Source: Ructibacterium gallinarum
Lineage (GTDB): Bacteria > Bacillota > Clostridia > Monoglobales > Monoglobaceae
Assembly: GCF_014982785.1 (NCBI RefSeq)
Contig: NZ_JADCKB010000011.1
Span: forward strand, 1-64,000
DNA: 64,000 bases
Direction: 5' to 3'
The notes under the pieces are model-generated. The model was not told where the DNA came from and did not search any database. It saw only the letters and a list, made by a program, of their open reading frames with translations. A program made the translations under genes and the position numbers. This document shows positions 1 to 11,700 of this stretch, piece by piece. Position 1 is the stretch's first letter; the number at the start of each line of letters is the position of its first letter.

Positions 1-186
1 AATGCTCCAATGGAAAGATATTTCAATACTTTGAAGAATGATTTGATATATCAACATTATTACCATACTGAGCAGGAGCTTTACGCAGCTATAGAAGAAT
101 TTGCGTATGTGCATTACAATCATGTACATCCGCATTCTTATAATAATTACAAAACACCTTTCGAGGCACGCTATGAAGCTGTATAA
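1..186 (+). pseudogene. IS3-type transposase, C-terminal end (cut by window edge)
   Basis: The first 61 codons are open from base 1 to a TAA stop. They read as the last part of an IS3/IS150-type DDE transposase (rve integrase core): the stretch NAPMERYFNTLKND holds the third catalytic acid (the Glu after Met), and NHVHPHSYNNYKTPFEA is the usual C-terminal tail with the His-Pro pair and a 'P-F-E-A' ending. The 5' part lies outside the window, so whether the element is intact cannot be judged. A terminal inverted repeat probably lies within about 200-236, where the sequence TGCTTGACCACAACA resembles IS150-group ends. It marks the left edge of the glycan island. Confidence 0.8.
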
Positions 187-306
187 GTTCTGTGGCAAAA
201 TTAGGTTGTTGTGTTACAAAAATGCTTGACCACAACAATGTTTCAATAATACTTGATAAATTTTTTCAAAGTTTAAAATTTGAAATAATTGTGATTGTAT
301 TTAGTA

Positions 307-335
307 TTGCTAACCGAAATGGCTGATGTTAAAAT
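307..335 (+). promoter_or_regulatory. Predicted sigma-A promoter of the glycosidase operon
   Basis: TTGCTA and TAAAAT are separated by exactly 17 nt, 38 nt upstream of the GH38-like start. Just upstream (264-285) is an inverted repeat TTTCAAA-N8-TTTGAAA that could be an operator or the end of the IS3 transcript. Both are pattern matches only. Confidence 0.45.
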
Positions 336-373
336 AATAAAGTAAAATAGAAAACTACATATGGAGAAAGAGT

Positions 374-2977
374 ATGGGTATGGAAAAAATTCTTAAAACT
401 TTGAAGAGGGTTCATTTAGTGCATTATTGTCATTGTGATTTTGCATGGACGAATTCCAGAATGTGGCACAAAAAACGGTATCTTGCATTCTTTCATAATG
501 TGCTTGATACATTGGAAAAAGGGTTGGATTTTAAAATTATCATTGATAATACGGAACATGCTTTAAAAGTATTTCAAAAATATTCCCCGGAACGAATGGA
601 TGAATTTAAGCAATATGTGCGAGAAGGAAAAATATGTATTTCAAATGGGGGAGCAGCATTAGCTCGACCAAATGATGGCGGTGATGAATTATTCATTCGA
701 AATATGCTTAAAGGGAAAAGTGAATTCAGAAAATTATTTGGTGAAGAAAATACAGGAAAAACATTTTTAAATGCAGACACTGCTTTTGGCCATGGTCAGC
801 TTCCTCAAATTTTTCAAAATTGCGGATATGAACTTTATCGGTTTTACAGACCAAATTATGCTTTGGATCAACGGGGATTACCGAGAGAGTTTATCTATCA
901 GGGAATTGATGGATCTAAAATATATGTAACGCGGGGGGAATATGCATCTCGACTTGAAAATCAATATAAATATATGGATTTTCAACAGGAAAAAGAAGTT
1001 ATTGATACTTTTGTACACGAGGTCATAGAACCAGAAATGCCATTACAGGTTTCCGAGGATCTAATTATTTTTGTAGGCGGAGACGATATTATGCTGTTTT
1101 GTAATCCGCGGGATGAATACGAAAAAATACCTGAATTCGTTTCTTTATGGAATAAAAATTGTAAGGAAATAAAAATGAGCTTTTCGAGCCTTGATGATTA
1201 TCTTGTGGAGATAAAAAAACAATCATTGCCTGTCATTGAGGGAGTAATTGAACCATGTGAAATTTTTTTCAACCTACCCTTAAAAGGAAATACTGGGCTT
1301 TGGAAACGGCGGTTTGCAGTTGATCGTGCCTTGATTTCTGCAGAAAGGATGGAGGTGATTGCAGCTGCAATGGGATGTCTGTTTGCTCCCAATAAAATAC
1401 CTCAGCTATGGGGAAAAGCGTTTGAATTTTCGGGACATGCAATGAGTTCTTTGTTAAAGGATGATCTTTGTCGGGTACTCGAAAATGCAGACATGACTTT
1501 AACGGCAGTTTCCCAATACCAATATGACCTTGCTGAGTCGGTGTGCCGTAGGATCAGTTGTGGCAGGGAGAATGAATACATTATTTTTAATCTTAACAGT
1601 AGAGAAATATGTAGTAATGTTCCTTTAAATATTTGCGCACCGTCTAATGTCAGAGGATTTCAGATTTTAGACAGAAATGGGACGATACTACCATACCAAA
1701 TTATCGATTTTAATCTGGGAGATAAGAATTTTAAAAACTGTGATTTCAGTGAAGTACAAATTGTATGTCAGCTGTCGGTACCGGAAATGTCTGCTGTTTG
1801 TGTTTTTGTGGAATTTGATGGAACGAGTGCTAGACAAAAAGCTGAAATGGACATGAAAAATTATTCTGGTGATTTTACGGTTAATAATGGTTATATGAAA
1901 TTGAAGTTTAAAAATGGCATCATTATTTGCGTTTCAGATGTAAAGAATGGAGAAGAAATTTATTCATACGATGGGGAGCATAGCTTTGCAGATATTAGGC
2001 TTTACAATACTGAAGTAGGAGATTCTTGGTATTTACTGACGGAAAAAATTACTGAACATTATATTCCCGAAAGCTGTATTCTAAAATGTAATGGTCCTCT
2101 TCTATATACAGTGATAACAGAGGGTATGATTGGACGACATAAGTTGCGTCAGACGATCTCATTGGAACATGGAAGTCCCAGAATTGATTTTAAAACGGAA
2201 ATCTGGGTTGCTGCCGATGGCATAGAAGGATATTTTAATGTTGCTTTTCCATCAGACAGCAACCGGATTATTGCAGGAATCCCTTTCGGACAGGAAAGTC
2301 GAGAGCTTGAGAAGGAATTCTATTCTTCAACGGAAAGTTTGATGACAGGTGACTATCTTATGTTTGAACGAGCTGGAAAAAATGTTTTTTTTGGAAAGCA
2401 TTATATAGCATTTGAAAATAATAACGTGCCATTAGCAATTTTGCAGGGAGATTGTAGTATTTATTACAGAAAATTAGAAAATTCTTGTGAATTATTTTTG
2501 ATGCGGGGGATTCAATATAATAAAAGAATAGAGAGAAAAGAAAAATGGCTTTCTCTGATAAATGAGAATGCAAATGCCGAAGGTTATAGCAGTTTCCAAT
2601 ACTCCTTGTTAGTCGGGGGAGAGAAAGATAATTTTTTTGAATTACATTCGGCCGCAAAGGAAAGAGAACGTCCCATGTTTTCTATGCCCCGTTATTATAC
2701 GGATCAGACAGCAGTGACAAATTGGTTTCAGTTCATGAAAATCCTTTCTGGAACAATCATTCTTTCTGCGGCGGTAAAACAGGAACAGGGGTATATCTTG
2801 CGTTTTTTTGAGTCGAATGGTATTGATGGTTACGCTGAAATCATTGTAAATGCACCATTTTCCAATGCATATATTTGTGATTTTTCTGGAAATTATAAGC
2901 GCAATGTTGTCAAAACAGGGCCCAAAATAAGTTTTGAAGTAAAAAAATATGAAATTATTACAATACAGCTAATTTAA
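374..2977 (+). CDS. GH38-like alpha-mannosidase, cytoplasmic
   Basis: An 867-residue protein that looks like a divergent glycoside hydrolase family 38 alpha-mannosidase (the family also includes mannosylglycerate hydrolases). Visible signatures: the N-terminal zinc motif His20-x-Asp22 in HYCHCDFAW; a second metal/nucleophile aspartate, Asp125, in NADTAFGHGQLPQIF (family pattern D-x-F-G-x-x-x-Q-L-P-Q); and a His in FSGHAMSS near residue 356 at the place of the fourth zinc ligand. The N-terminal alpha/beta catalytic domain is followed by a long beta-rich region to the C-terminus, as in the family. There is no signal peptide, so it should act in the cytoplasm on imported oligosaccharides. GGAGAAAG precedes the ATG; an ATG two codons later is also possible. 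First gene of a five-gene run to about 16,995. Exact substrate unknown. Confidence 0.72.
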   Translation: MGMEKILKTLKRVHLVHYCHCDFAWTNSRMWHKKRYLAFFHNVLDTLEKGLDFKIIIDNTEHALKVFQKYSPERMDEFKQYVREGKICISNGGAALARPNDGGDELFIRNMLKGKSEFRKLFGEENTGKTFLNADTAFGHGQLPQIFQNCGYELYRFYRPNYALDQRGLPREFIYQGIDGSKIYVTRGEYASRLENQYKYMDFQQEKEVIDTFVHEVIEPEMPLQVSEDLIIFVGGDDIMLFCNPRDEYEKIPEFVSLWNKNCKEIKMSFSSLDDYLVEIKKQSLPVIEGVIEPCEIFFNLPLKGNTGLWKRRFAVDRALISAERMEVIAAAMGCLFAPNKIPQLWGKAFEFSGHAMSSLLKDDLCRVLENADMTLTAVSQYQYDLAESVCRRISCGRENEYIIFNLNSREICSNVPLNICAPSNVRGFQILDRNGTILPYQIIDFNLGDKNFKNCDFSEVQIVCQLSVPEMSAVCVFVEFDGTSARQKAEMDMKNYSGDFTVNNGYMKLKFKNGIIICVSDVKNGEEIYSYDGEHSFADIRLYNTEVGDSWYLLTEKITEHYIPESCILKCNGPLLYTVITEGMIGRHKLRQTISLEHGSPRIDFKTEIWVAADGIEGYFNVAFPSDSNRIIAGIPFGQESRELEKEFYSSTESLMTGDYLMFERAGKNVFFGKHYIAFENNNVPLAILQGDCSIYYRKLENSCELFLMRGIQYNKRIERKEKWLSLINENANAEGYSSFQYSLLVGGEKDNFFELHSAAKERERPMFSMPRYYTDQTAVTNWFQFMKILSGTIILSAAVKQEQGYILRFFESNGIDGYAEIIVNAPFSNAYICDFSGNYKRNVVKTGPKISFEVKKYEIITIQLI

Positions 2978-3057
2978 AAAGTTTGATTCATTAAAAATGG
3001 GTGTTGGTGTGTTTTTGCATTTATGCATTACCATTAATTTAGAATGGAGGTTAAAAA

Positions 3058-6033
3058 ATGAATAAATGGAACAAATTTGTATTTATACTTTGCTTTGTTT
3101 TTAGTGCCTTAATAGGTACTACAGCTGCTGTATCCGCACAAAATAAATTAATTGACAAGAGTAAAATTATTCCGTTTGCAACGTCAGTAAGAAAGACACT
3201 AGCTGTCTGGGAAAATGTACAATCGTTAGTGAATGATAATTATGGTTTTGGTGCTGGCGATGGATATTATAATTGTGATGATTCTCCGTATTTACTTTTT
3301 TATTTAGGGGATCGCTATTGCATAGACGAAATAGATATATTTGCAGGAATCGATCATACAGGTCTTTTTCGTATTTCGGTGTCAGATGATGCAGATCACT
3401 GGATTTCAGTCGCTGATACAGAGATTAAAAATGGTAAAAATAATATTGTTTTTGCTGAGACCATATGTACCGGAAGCTGGATCAAATTTGACTTTGTACC
3501 TGGATCAGGTGGAAAGAGAATGTATTTTACAGAGTTTGATTTTTATGGTACACCAGTTTTAGATGCCTCATTGCCGCGATTGATTGAATTTGAGAATATC
3601 ACATCGGAGGCTTCATCACAGGCACAAAGCTTATCGGTTGATATGGAAGATGGAAGTACAAGGTATTATGGATGTGAATCTTTGTATTCGCATGACGGAT
3701 ATTTGTATTCTACGTGGTGGACATCAGAAGATAATGGTGCAGGTACAGATGATTGGATATTATATGATTTGGGCGAAATCAATATTTTAGACAGTATGAT
3801 TTGTTATTATAGTAGTGCCAATGTTTTTGATGCAGATATTTATATATCGAATGACAAAAGAACCTGGACACAATTAAAAACAGTCTCCTTTGATAGTGAA
3901 ATTGAGGATGTCATTTATAGTGGAAAAAAGATAAAAATAAATTTGGAAAAAAGCAAGGCTCGTTATGTAAAAATTTGTAAAGTTAGCGCTTCAGAGGAAG
4001 CGGATACATGGAAAATGGGAGAAGTGTGCTTCCTGTCTACAGGAACAGCATCAACCAAAGGAGAGTTTTATAGAATAAAAGAAACAGGGGAAGAAAAGAC
4101 AGATTGTTTGCTTTCCGGAACCATTCGGACAGTTAAAAAAGTGTCTTCTGAGAAGGAAGAGGAAGGCATTTTGTTTTCTGGTTTATATCATACACCGACA
4201 GGTGCATTGCAGAATTACAATATGAAAGAAATTGTTTTGACACCAACCCCACAGGATTATTCTATCGATCTTTCGGTGGATAGCGGATTGACAGGACTCC
4301 CGGATACTTTAGATGTGGAAAGAGTAAATTTTGCGAAAACAGCCCAACCTTTTGTCCTAAGCAATAGCGGAGCGCCGTTACAACCTGGTGCAGGAACTGT
4401 GCCGGGTAATGCAATTGATGATAATATGTCTACTGGTGTTCATTCCACCGGGGAATGGGCATGGACGTTCCAGTTGGAATTTCCTCAGGTGCAGAATGTG
4501 GGTTCAGTTGTAATAAGCTTTGAAGAAAACGGGTATCCAATCAATTACAGGATTATGACATCGGAGGATGGCGAAACATGGGATACACCAATTACAGTTA
4601 CAGGAAATACATCTGGAGGTACATATTATTATGGATTTGATACAAGACCCGCAAAATACATTCGTATTAGGGACGATTTAGCACAAGTTGGAGTCCGCCA
4701 GATGACAATTACAAACATCGATGTTTACGAAATTTCCTATTCTAGTGATTATGAAATCCGCACTTTTGTACTGAAAAAAGATGGCCGAATGCCTTTGGAA
4801 GGGTATCTTGATATTTTAGGAAATGAAGAAGAACACATTATGATTCCTACTGCATCTGAATTGATATTAGATGGGGAAATAGAAGTAGGAATGGATGGAG
4901 AACTTAACCTTGATTTTCCAAAGGAATATGATGAAGAAGAACCGCTTCTTGTATATCTTGAGAAAAATTCCCAGTTACTTTATATGGATTTAAAAAACAG
5001 CGGTGCATATCAATTTCCACTTTCTTTTTCGGTACCTAACTTTAGTTTAGGCGATACTGTAACAGTAGGTGTCAGCGGCGCATTTTGTTATGAAAAAAGT
5101 ATTGTGTATGATGAGAATTTTATTTGGGACTTTTTTCAAAAGGAACTAAAAAATTGTTCTGAAAGTGAGCTGCCCGAATTACTGGAAAAATATCAAACCC
5201 AAATCGATTCTGACTATGCTTTAGAAATTCAAAATTTTTCACAGGCGGAAAAAGCAAAAATATATTCTGTGGTTTTAAATGAATCTGCTCAATCTTTTAT
5301 GGAACTGAAAACGGCAATTGATAACAAAATAAAAGAAATTTTGGCGAGTCGTGTTACCACAATTCCTTCTGGTGGCTCAGGAGGCGGAAGCGGCAGTTTT
5401 GGCGGCAGCGGGAATAGAGGCGGAGGATCGGTACTTATTTCTCAGGAAGATCTTACCGAAATGCAAAATTCTTCTTTTGATATTATCGATAAAGATAAAC
5501 CATTTAACGATTTGAAAGGTTTCGAGTGGGCAGAAGATAGTATTTGCAGGCTTTATGAACTGAAGATCATTAATGGGGTCGCTGATAAAAAATTTGCTCC
5601 TTCTGAAGAGGTTACTAGAGCACAATTTGTGAAAATGCTTATTCTGGCCCTGGATAAGGATTTTAGAGATGATATGCAATGTGATTTTGAAGATGTTTTG
5701 CCAGGAAGCTGGGAATATCCTTATATTGCTGCAGCATGCCAGATGGGGGTGGTTAACGGTGTAAGTGAAAAATGTTTTGCGCCTAATGCGATCCTTACCA
5801 GGCAGGATGCGGCGGTCATGTTACATAGATTTTTGAGATATTTTCACATAGAAATCCCAGATGGTGATTCGGTAGTATTCAGTGATGAATTAGAAATTTC
5901 AGAATATGCTGCGGAAGCGGTTAAAGAAATTGCGAAAAAAGGTATTATGAATGGAGTTGGAAATAACAAATTTGCACCTTTAGAAAGCTGTAATCGTGCA
6001 ATGGCAGCTAAAATAGTTTATGCTGTTCTCTGA
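3058..6033 (+). CDS. Secreted discoidin-domain protein with three SLH domains
   Basis: A 991-residue surface protein. A signal peptide ends near residue 27 (hydrophobic core FVFILCFVFSALIG, then AVSAQ). Discoidin/F5-8C-like beta-sandwiches lie at roughly 30-168, 180-330 and 425-560; the last has the motif EWAWTFQLEF, shared with the neighbouring enzymes. Between the second and third is a module of about 90 residues centred on a 'SGLYHTPTGALQ' turn, also found in two other proteins here. After an alpha-helical stretch comes a Gly/Ser-rich linker (about 771-790), then three SLH repeats (about 815-991, e.g. YELKIINGVADKKFAP), which normally bind pyruvylated secondary cell-wall polymer. It has no catalytic domain, so it is best read as a wall-anchored glycan-binding protein for the locus. 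GGAGG stands 7 nt before the ATG. Confidence 0.82.
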   Translation: MNKWNKFVFILCFVFSALIGTTAAVSAQNKLIDKSKIIPFATSVRKTLAVWENVQSLVNDNYGFGAGDGYYNCDDSPYLLFYLGDRYCIDEIDIFAGIDHTGLFRISVSDDADHWISVADTEIKNGKNNIVFAETICTGSWIKFDFVPGSGGKRMYFTEFDFYGTPVLDASLPRLIEFENITSEASSQAQSLSVDMEDGSTRYYGCESLYSHDGYLYSTWWTSEDNGAGTDDWILYDLGEINILDSMICYYSSANVFDADIYISNDKRTWTQLKTVSFDSEIEDVIYSGKKIKINLEKSKARYVKICKVSASEEADTWKMGEVCFLSTGTASTKGEFYRIKETGEEKTDCLLSGTIRTVKKVSSEKEEEGILFSGLYHTPTGALQNYNMKEIVLTPTPQDYSIDLSVDSGLTGLPDTLDVERVNFAKTAQPFVLSNSGAPLQPGAGTVPGNAIDDNMSTGVHSTGEWAWTFQLEFPQVQNVGSVVISFEENGYPINYRIMTSEDGETWDTPITVTGNTSGGTYYYGFDTRPAKYIRIRDDLAQVGVRQMTITNIDVYEISYSSDYEIRTFVLKKDGRMPLEGYLDILGNEEEHIMIPTASELILDGEIEVGMDGELNLDFPKEYDEEEPLLVYLEKNSQLLYMDLKNSGAYQFPLSFSVPNFSLGDTVTVGVSGAFCYEKSIVYDENFIWDFFQKELKNCSESELPELLEKYQTQIDSDYALEIQNFSQAEKAKIYSVVLNESAQSFMELKTAIDNKIKEILASRVTTIPSGGSGGGSGSFGGSGNRGGGSVLISQEDLTEMQNSSFDIIDKDKPFNDLKGFEWAEDSICRLYELKIINGVADKKFAPSEEVTRAQFVKMLILALDKDFRDDMQCDFEDVLPGSWEYPYIAAACQMGVVNGVSEKCFAPNAILTRQDAAVMLHRFLRYFHIEIPDGDSVVFSDELEISEYAAEAVKEIAKKGIMNGVGNNKFAPLESCNRAMAAKIVYAVL

Positions 6034-6073
6034 CAATAGTTTTTGACGAAACTTTTCCCGAAAGGATGGTTAA

Positions 6074-8695
6074 ATGATGAGAGTAAAAAGAAAATGTTGT
6101 ATTATATTGCTTGTATGGGTCATGGCTTTTAATGGTATCAATGGCTTTTCGGCTTCAGAGGAAAATGATCCATCTTTTTATAATCAAAACGTAGAGTTGC
6201 TGAAAGCATTAGGTGTTTTGGATGAAACATATGCTGTTATGAATAAGCCAGAGTCTTCTTTGTCAATGGGTATTGTACGCAATATAGCTGAGAAATTTAA
6301 ATACACTGATGCATATGATTCGGATAGTGAAATTATTACTCTAGGGACTAGCATTAAAATTATGATTGAAGCGCTTGGATATCAGCCCAGAGCATTTACC
6401 GCAAACATGGAAGATATGGACTTTTATCGGCTTGCATCTTCTATAGGGCTGTTGGACGGTATTCAGTCTGATTATTCCAGTGTGTTGACTAGTGAAACGT
6501 TTGTTCAAATGCTGATTAACGCCATTGAAATTCCGATTATGGAAATTTCCAGTATTGGTAATGAAGATATCATGTTTCAGCCTAATCAAACCTTCCTGGA
6601 ACGCAATAATATTTTTAGAGTAGACGGGATTGTAGACGCGAACTGTTTCACGTCCCTGAACTATGCAGAAGGTACGGATCCAGGATATTTTTCTTTAAAT
6701 CATACACAATACCTGGATAATGAGAGTGATATAGGGGAGTATCTGGGCTATCATGTCCGTTGTTATCTGATGCAATCCGACGAAGACACTAATGCAAGAT
6801 TAGTTTATTTTGTTCCTTTAAGTAAAAATAAGTTACTTACTGTTTCGTCGGATATGATCCATCCCGCAACAACTGCCCAGAAATTTGCTTATGAGCAGGA
6901 GAATAAATCAGGTATGGTTTACGCCCAGTTAGCGGATGATTACAGCTTGATTTACAATGGCGTTGCCATGTTGAAAAGAAATTCTGATCTGCTGCAGCCT
7001 GCGTTGGGAGAAGTGAAATTGTTGGATCATAATGGTGATAATCGTTATGATGTTGTTTTTGTTACTTCGTTTGAGGTTTATATTATTGACGGAGTAAATG
7101 AAGCAGACGGCATCATTTATGATCGGACAGGAAAAGAATCAATTGATGTTTCTGAATCCGATAAATTGATCGCTTTTCAAAAAAATGGAGAAAACTCTTC
7201 TTTATCATTGCTGCGACAAAACGATATTGCATATGTTGCATGGAGTGAAAACAAAGAATTTGTTAGTATTTTTGCTTCAAGCAATAAAATTAGTGGTACA
7301 GTGGATACAATTACCTATGACGATTATTGTTATTTCAAAATAGAAGATTCTCAGCTGAGGGTTTCTGAGAGAATTACAGAGCCAGGGCAATACCTAAACT
7401 GTGAAATTACAGCGTATCTTGGTCCTACTGGGATTGTGGAGGATATCAAATTCGAACATAACAGCAATTATGGTATTCTTTGCGGCGTTTCTAATCAAGG
7501 TGCGTTTACAGATACGGGTAAAATAAAAGTGATAGATCAAAACGGAAACTTTAACATCTATGAATTTTGCGAAAAAGCTTATCTCTATTCTGCTTCTGCT
7601 GAACGAAAGCTGATTGGAGAAGGAGAATATCAAACTTTAAAAAATTATTATTCAGACAGTGTCAATCCACCTGCTTCGGAGTATGGTTCTGGTGCAGCTG
7701 CGCCCATCATAATGTATACACTATCTGCGGGAAAGATAAAAACCATAAGTTTGCCCGTTTTGTTTGATCAAAACAATTTTGGGGATAACCGTGGAAAATA
7801 TATTTTGCAGTCTGCTACGTCCAAGCAGGAAATGTTGAACAGGCAGTCCTATAACTTGTACCTCGGAGGGAGCAGCTCCTTTAATCCGAGTTATACTCAA
7901 AATCTAAGTGATGGTGCTTATAAATTTCTTTCGCCTGAAACAATTGTCTTTGATGTGCCGGTGAACAACAATTTTCAATTGAAAGACAATTTTTGGGAAA
8001 ATATTAAGGTATACACAGGACGTGAATTTACATATAATTCGTGGATGTATAATAATTTTTATAATTTGAATGAAGACCGTACCATAGGTGTTCTTATCAA
8101 TTATGTCACAAATACGAGTATCATAGATTTTGCCAAAGGGTTTCTTATCCAGTATGCAGCTAGTGTATACGAAGAAGGGACGGTTCATACCATGCTGACT
8201 GGAGTATATAACGGGGAAGAAAATGTAAGCTATATTTTAAGCGATGATGTAATCATTGATACAAAATTTTTAGGTGATTTTCAGGAAGACAGTAATGTTA
8301 ACATTGAGGATCTTGGAGCGGGTGATTTTATTTTACCGGCATTTGATAAGAACGGCAGAATAAATTATATTCAAGTTATTTTGCAGGGGAAATATGATAA
8401 GACATATTACAACCGTGTTCATAATGGAAGAGGATTTGAAGGCGCTAATGAGTTGGTTTACGGCGTAGTTGCAGCAAAATCTGAAAACCTTCTTACAGTT
8501 GAAGTAGAGAACAATCTTTTTAATATAGGACAAAACTTATGCTATATTAACAAATATAAATCAGCAAAAACTTATTTGTATGATAGAGATCGAAATATGG
8601 CTTCCTTAGGAGATTATAGTATGATTAACATAGGAGATTATGTTTTAGTTCGGTCTGTTTTATCAAAAGTGCAAGATATTGTTATCGAAAAATAA
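6074..8695 (+). CDS. Secreted SLH-like envelope protein of unknown function
   Basis: An 873-residue protein with an N-terminal signal peptide (CCIILLVWVMAFNGINGFSA). The first 170 residues after it resemble degenerate S-layer homology repeats: 'LLKALGVLDETY...', 'LASSIGLLDGIQSDYSS', followed by helix-forming segments of SLH periodicity. The remaining 700 residues are beta-rich and show no family I can name; Tyr, Asn and Asp are abundant. Proteins with a degenerate N-terminal SLH part and a large uncharacterised body are common in fibre-using Clostridia, but no role can be assigned. It lies 40 nt after the SLH/discoidin gene and 17 nt before the first GH29-like gene, so it is presumably co-transcribed. 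AAAGGATG precedes the ATG; a second ATG directly follows. Confidence 0.7.
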   Translation: MMRVKRKCCIILLVWVMAFNGINGFSASEENDPSFYNQNVELLKALGVLDETYAVMNKPESSLSMGIVRNIAEKFKYTDAYDSDSEIITLGTSIKIMIEALGYQPRAFTANMEDMDFYRLASSIGLLDGIQSDYSSVLTSETFVQMLINAIEIPIMEISSIGNEDIMFQPNQTFLERNNIFRVDGIVDANCFTSLNYAEGTDPGYFSLNHTQYLDNESDIGEYLGYHVRCYLMQSDEDTNARLVYFVPLSKNKLLTVSSDMIHPATTAQKFAYEQENKSGMVYAQLADDYSLIYNGVAMLKRNSDLLQPALGEVKLLDHNGDNRYDVVFVTSFEVYIIDGVNEADGIIYDRTGKESIDVSESDKLIAFQKNGENSSLSLLRQNDIAYVAWSENKEFVSIFASSNKISGTVDTITYDDYCYFKIEDSQLRVSERITEPGQYLNCEITAYLGPTGIVEDIKFEHNSNYGILCGVSNQGAFTDTGKIKVIDQNGNFNIYEFCEKAYLYSASAERKLIGEGEYQTLKNYYSDSVNPPASEYGSGAAAPIIMYTLSAGKIKTISLPVLFDQNNFGDNRGKYILQSATSKQEMLNRQSYNLYLGGSSSFNPSYTQNLSDGAYKFLSPETIVFDVPVNNNFQLKDNFWENIKVYTGREFTYNSWMYNNFYNLNEDRTIGVLINYVTNTSIIDFAKGFLIQYAASVYEEGTVHTMLTGVYNGEENVSYILSDDVIIDTKFLGDFQEDSNVNIEDLGAGDFILPAFDKNGRINYIQVILQGKYDKTYYNRVHNGRGFEGANELVYGVVAAKSENLLTVEVENNLFNIGQNLCYINKYKSAKTYLYDRDRNMASLGDYSMINIGDYVLVRSVLSKVQDIVIEK

Positions 8696-8712
8696 CAGGA
8701 GGAATGATATCT

Positions 8713-11700
8713 ATGAGAAGAATAATTGCAATCTTGATGCTGTTATGCTTTATAAATCCTATTCGAGCAATAGCGGAGTCAGAAACTTCCCCTAATTATG
8801 CTTCTGAAGCAAAGGTGTATTTACAAAGCAACGGAGGTGTTCCCTTGCCTGATTCTGCTGGTAACATTGCAGAATATGCCATTGATGGAGATGATACAAC
8901 GGGCGCGTGTGCTGCTATGGAATGGGCGTGGACACTTCATCTGGATTTGGGTGTAATCAGGGAAGGTATTAATCAGGTGGTTTTGACTTTTGCAAGTGAT
9001 ACTGCTAAGCCAGAAGATTTTTGTATCTTAACTTCAGAAGATGGTGAAACATGGAGAACTGTAGTTGAGGTTACCGGAAATCAGATTTATGCTCGGAAAG
9101 CATATGATTTCGAGAGTGTCAACGCAAGATATATACGTGTGCGTGATATGAAGGCTTTTGTCGGAGTTAGTCAGATGATGATTAATGAAATTGAGGTTTA
9201 TGCTAATAAGACGGATACAGTGTCAGCGTATTTGACCAATGTAGCAGAGGATGGTTATATTGAAAAAGATACGCAACCCATTATACGCCTTAACAGCACT
9301 ATGCCTCAGGAATATTATTCTAAAATAAAATTGACACATGATCAAGATCAAATTTTATGTTCTATTTCTGCCAATGAAACAGGCAAAGATATTACAGTCA
9401 ATCCTAAAGAACCACTTGTAGTAGGAGAAACCTATATATTATCAATAGATTGTATCAAGGAGTGGAAACTGACGGTGGTGGATCGTTCGCCAATGAAAAA
9501 TGTTACCGCAAGCATTCTCAATATGAATGAATTAGATTTTTCAAATTATGTGGCAGAAAATTACCGTGCAGAAAACGCGATTGATGGGAATTTAGATACT
9601 TATACTTTTTTGGATTTTGCAACCAGCGGTGATTTAATTTTTATATGCGAGCTTGATTTTCATAAGATTTGTGTAGATGTTTCAAAAGTAATTGTTAATT
9701 TTGGAACTTCTGTACCACCATCCTTCAACATAACCGTTTCTGTTGATGGAGAGAATTGGCAGACCGTTTATTCTAAATATACTTACGGCGCACAGAAACA
9801 TATTATTGATTTTGCTCCGGTAGAGGCGCGGTATTTAAGAGTGGTCCCCAATGAACGGCATATCAATATTGCAGAAATTGAGGTTATGTGTCTGCCAGGA
9901 CAAGATCCAGTGGAGGAGCCGCAGGAAGAAACGGGTAGTGGACCTCTGGAGATTTTGTCTGTATCTGACAGCGAATATATGGAGAATCGGGATTATGCCA
10001 TTTATCCGGCCTTTGTGGATAATATGCCGTATCAATCATGGACCGAAGCAGGCAGTTTGGATTATTATCAGATAAAAGTATCTGGCGGGCAGAAGCCATA
10101 TCAGTTTTCTATTACAGAAGGAAGATTGCCGGAAGGGCTTTTTCTGAGTAATGATGGAAAGATTTATGGTACCGCGACGGTAGAAGAAACGGTTTCGTTT
10201 ACGGTTAACGTGACTGATGCGAATGCTGCCTCGGTATCCAAAGAGTTGAGCATGACAGCAAATCCATATCGAGCGTATTGGTTTGAAGAAGCGCGGTTTG
10301 GGGCTATGATACAATGGGGTGCTTTTTCCAAACCGGCCACTATGAACATTCCTGAATTTGAAGAAAGAATCTCTGAAGGATGGGATGCGGACAAATGGGC
10401 GCAGCAGATCTATGATATGGGCGGAAGAGTTTTAAATTTTACCTTGGTGGCTGGTGATGGGGTTCGTCTTTGGCCGTCTAAAGTCAGACCTGTGACAGAT
10501 TTATATACACAGCGGGATATGGCACAGGAATTGGTGGATGCTTTTCATAAAAGAGGAATGAAGCTCATTTCCTACATATCGGGGGATTACACATGGATTG
10601 CCGAGAATATGATTATAGATGAAAAAACAGGATCTATGAGTGATCTAACTGACGGCTGGCTGCGTGAATTGATTGAAAGAGGAGTAGATGGGTTTTGGTT
10701 TGATTCAGGGTCTTTTATTGGACAAAGTAACCTGAGAAAGCAAGTAGCAATCATTAGAACGCTGAATCCTTTTGCAACGATTGAAAATAACCCCGGACCA
10801 CACACAGAGGGATGGATGCCTTTGTATCCGGATGTGGATATGATTACAACCGAATGCACCAATTTGGATCCAACTGTAAATGCTCTTCCTGTTGCGGTAC
10901 GCCCGGGTGTCAGAAAAAAAGTTACAGCGGATACCAATGCGTTGCTGGGACCTGACTGGACGGATATTGATGGAAGAACAGATGACCGTTGTACAACGGA
11001 TTTAAAACCAGTGGAAGCAATTATTCAAAACATACAGGATAACTGGGATCAAGATGCAACGTATCTACTTTGCTGGCCTGTTGCTTCTAACGGAGATTTG
11101 CTGGGACATCCGAAGGTAGCACAGTATTTGCAGGAAATTGGAGAATGGGTTAATCAAAATCGCGAACCAACTCAAACGCCGGAAGCATCTTTGCCGGATG
11201 ATGTCTCTTATCAAGGAATGCAGACAGTAGCGTTGACTTCTGAACCAGGAGCAAAAATTTATTATACGTTGGACGGTTCCAATCCTAGCGATAATTCCTT
11301 AGAATACACAGAGCCTATTGTATTGGAGGAATCTACCAAACTTAGTGCTTGTGCGTATATTGATGGAAAAGGAAAGAGCCGGATTTTAAGAAAAGAATAT
11401 ATTATTATTCGAGAAAATGAAAGTTTTCAATCGCTGTTCAGCGAGGAGCAGATTACAACTGCCTTGTCACAGGAAATTGCGGCAAAAGAATTGACTCCTG
11501 TTGCTTCCAGTAGTCGATTTGTTGAAGGAACAGACTCTGTCAGCTTCCTTTGTGATGGTAATTTGGAGAATTGTTGGTATCCTGAATGGGGCAATGATAA
11601 ATCTGAGGCATGGGCTACAGTAGAATTAAATGCAAAATACCAGTTATCTTCTGTAAAAGTAATATCCCAAGAGGAATATACCGCTTCAGTTTGGCTGCAA

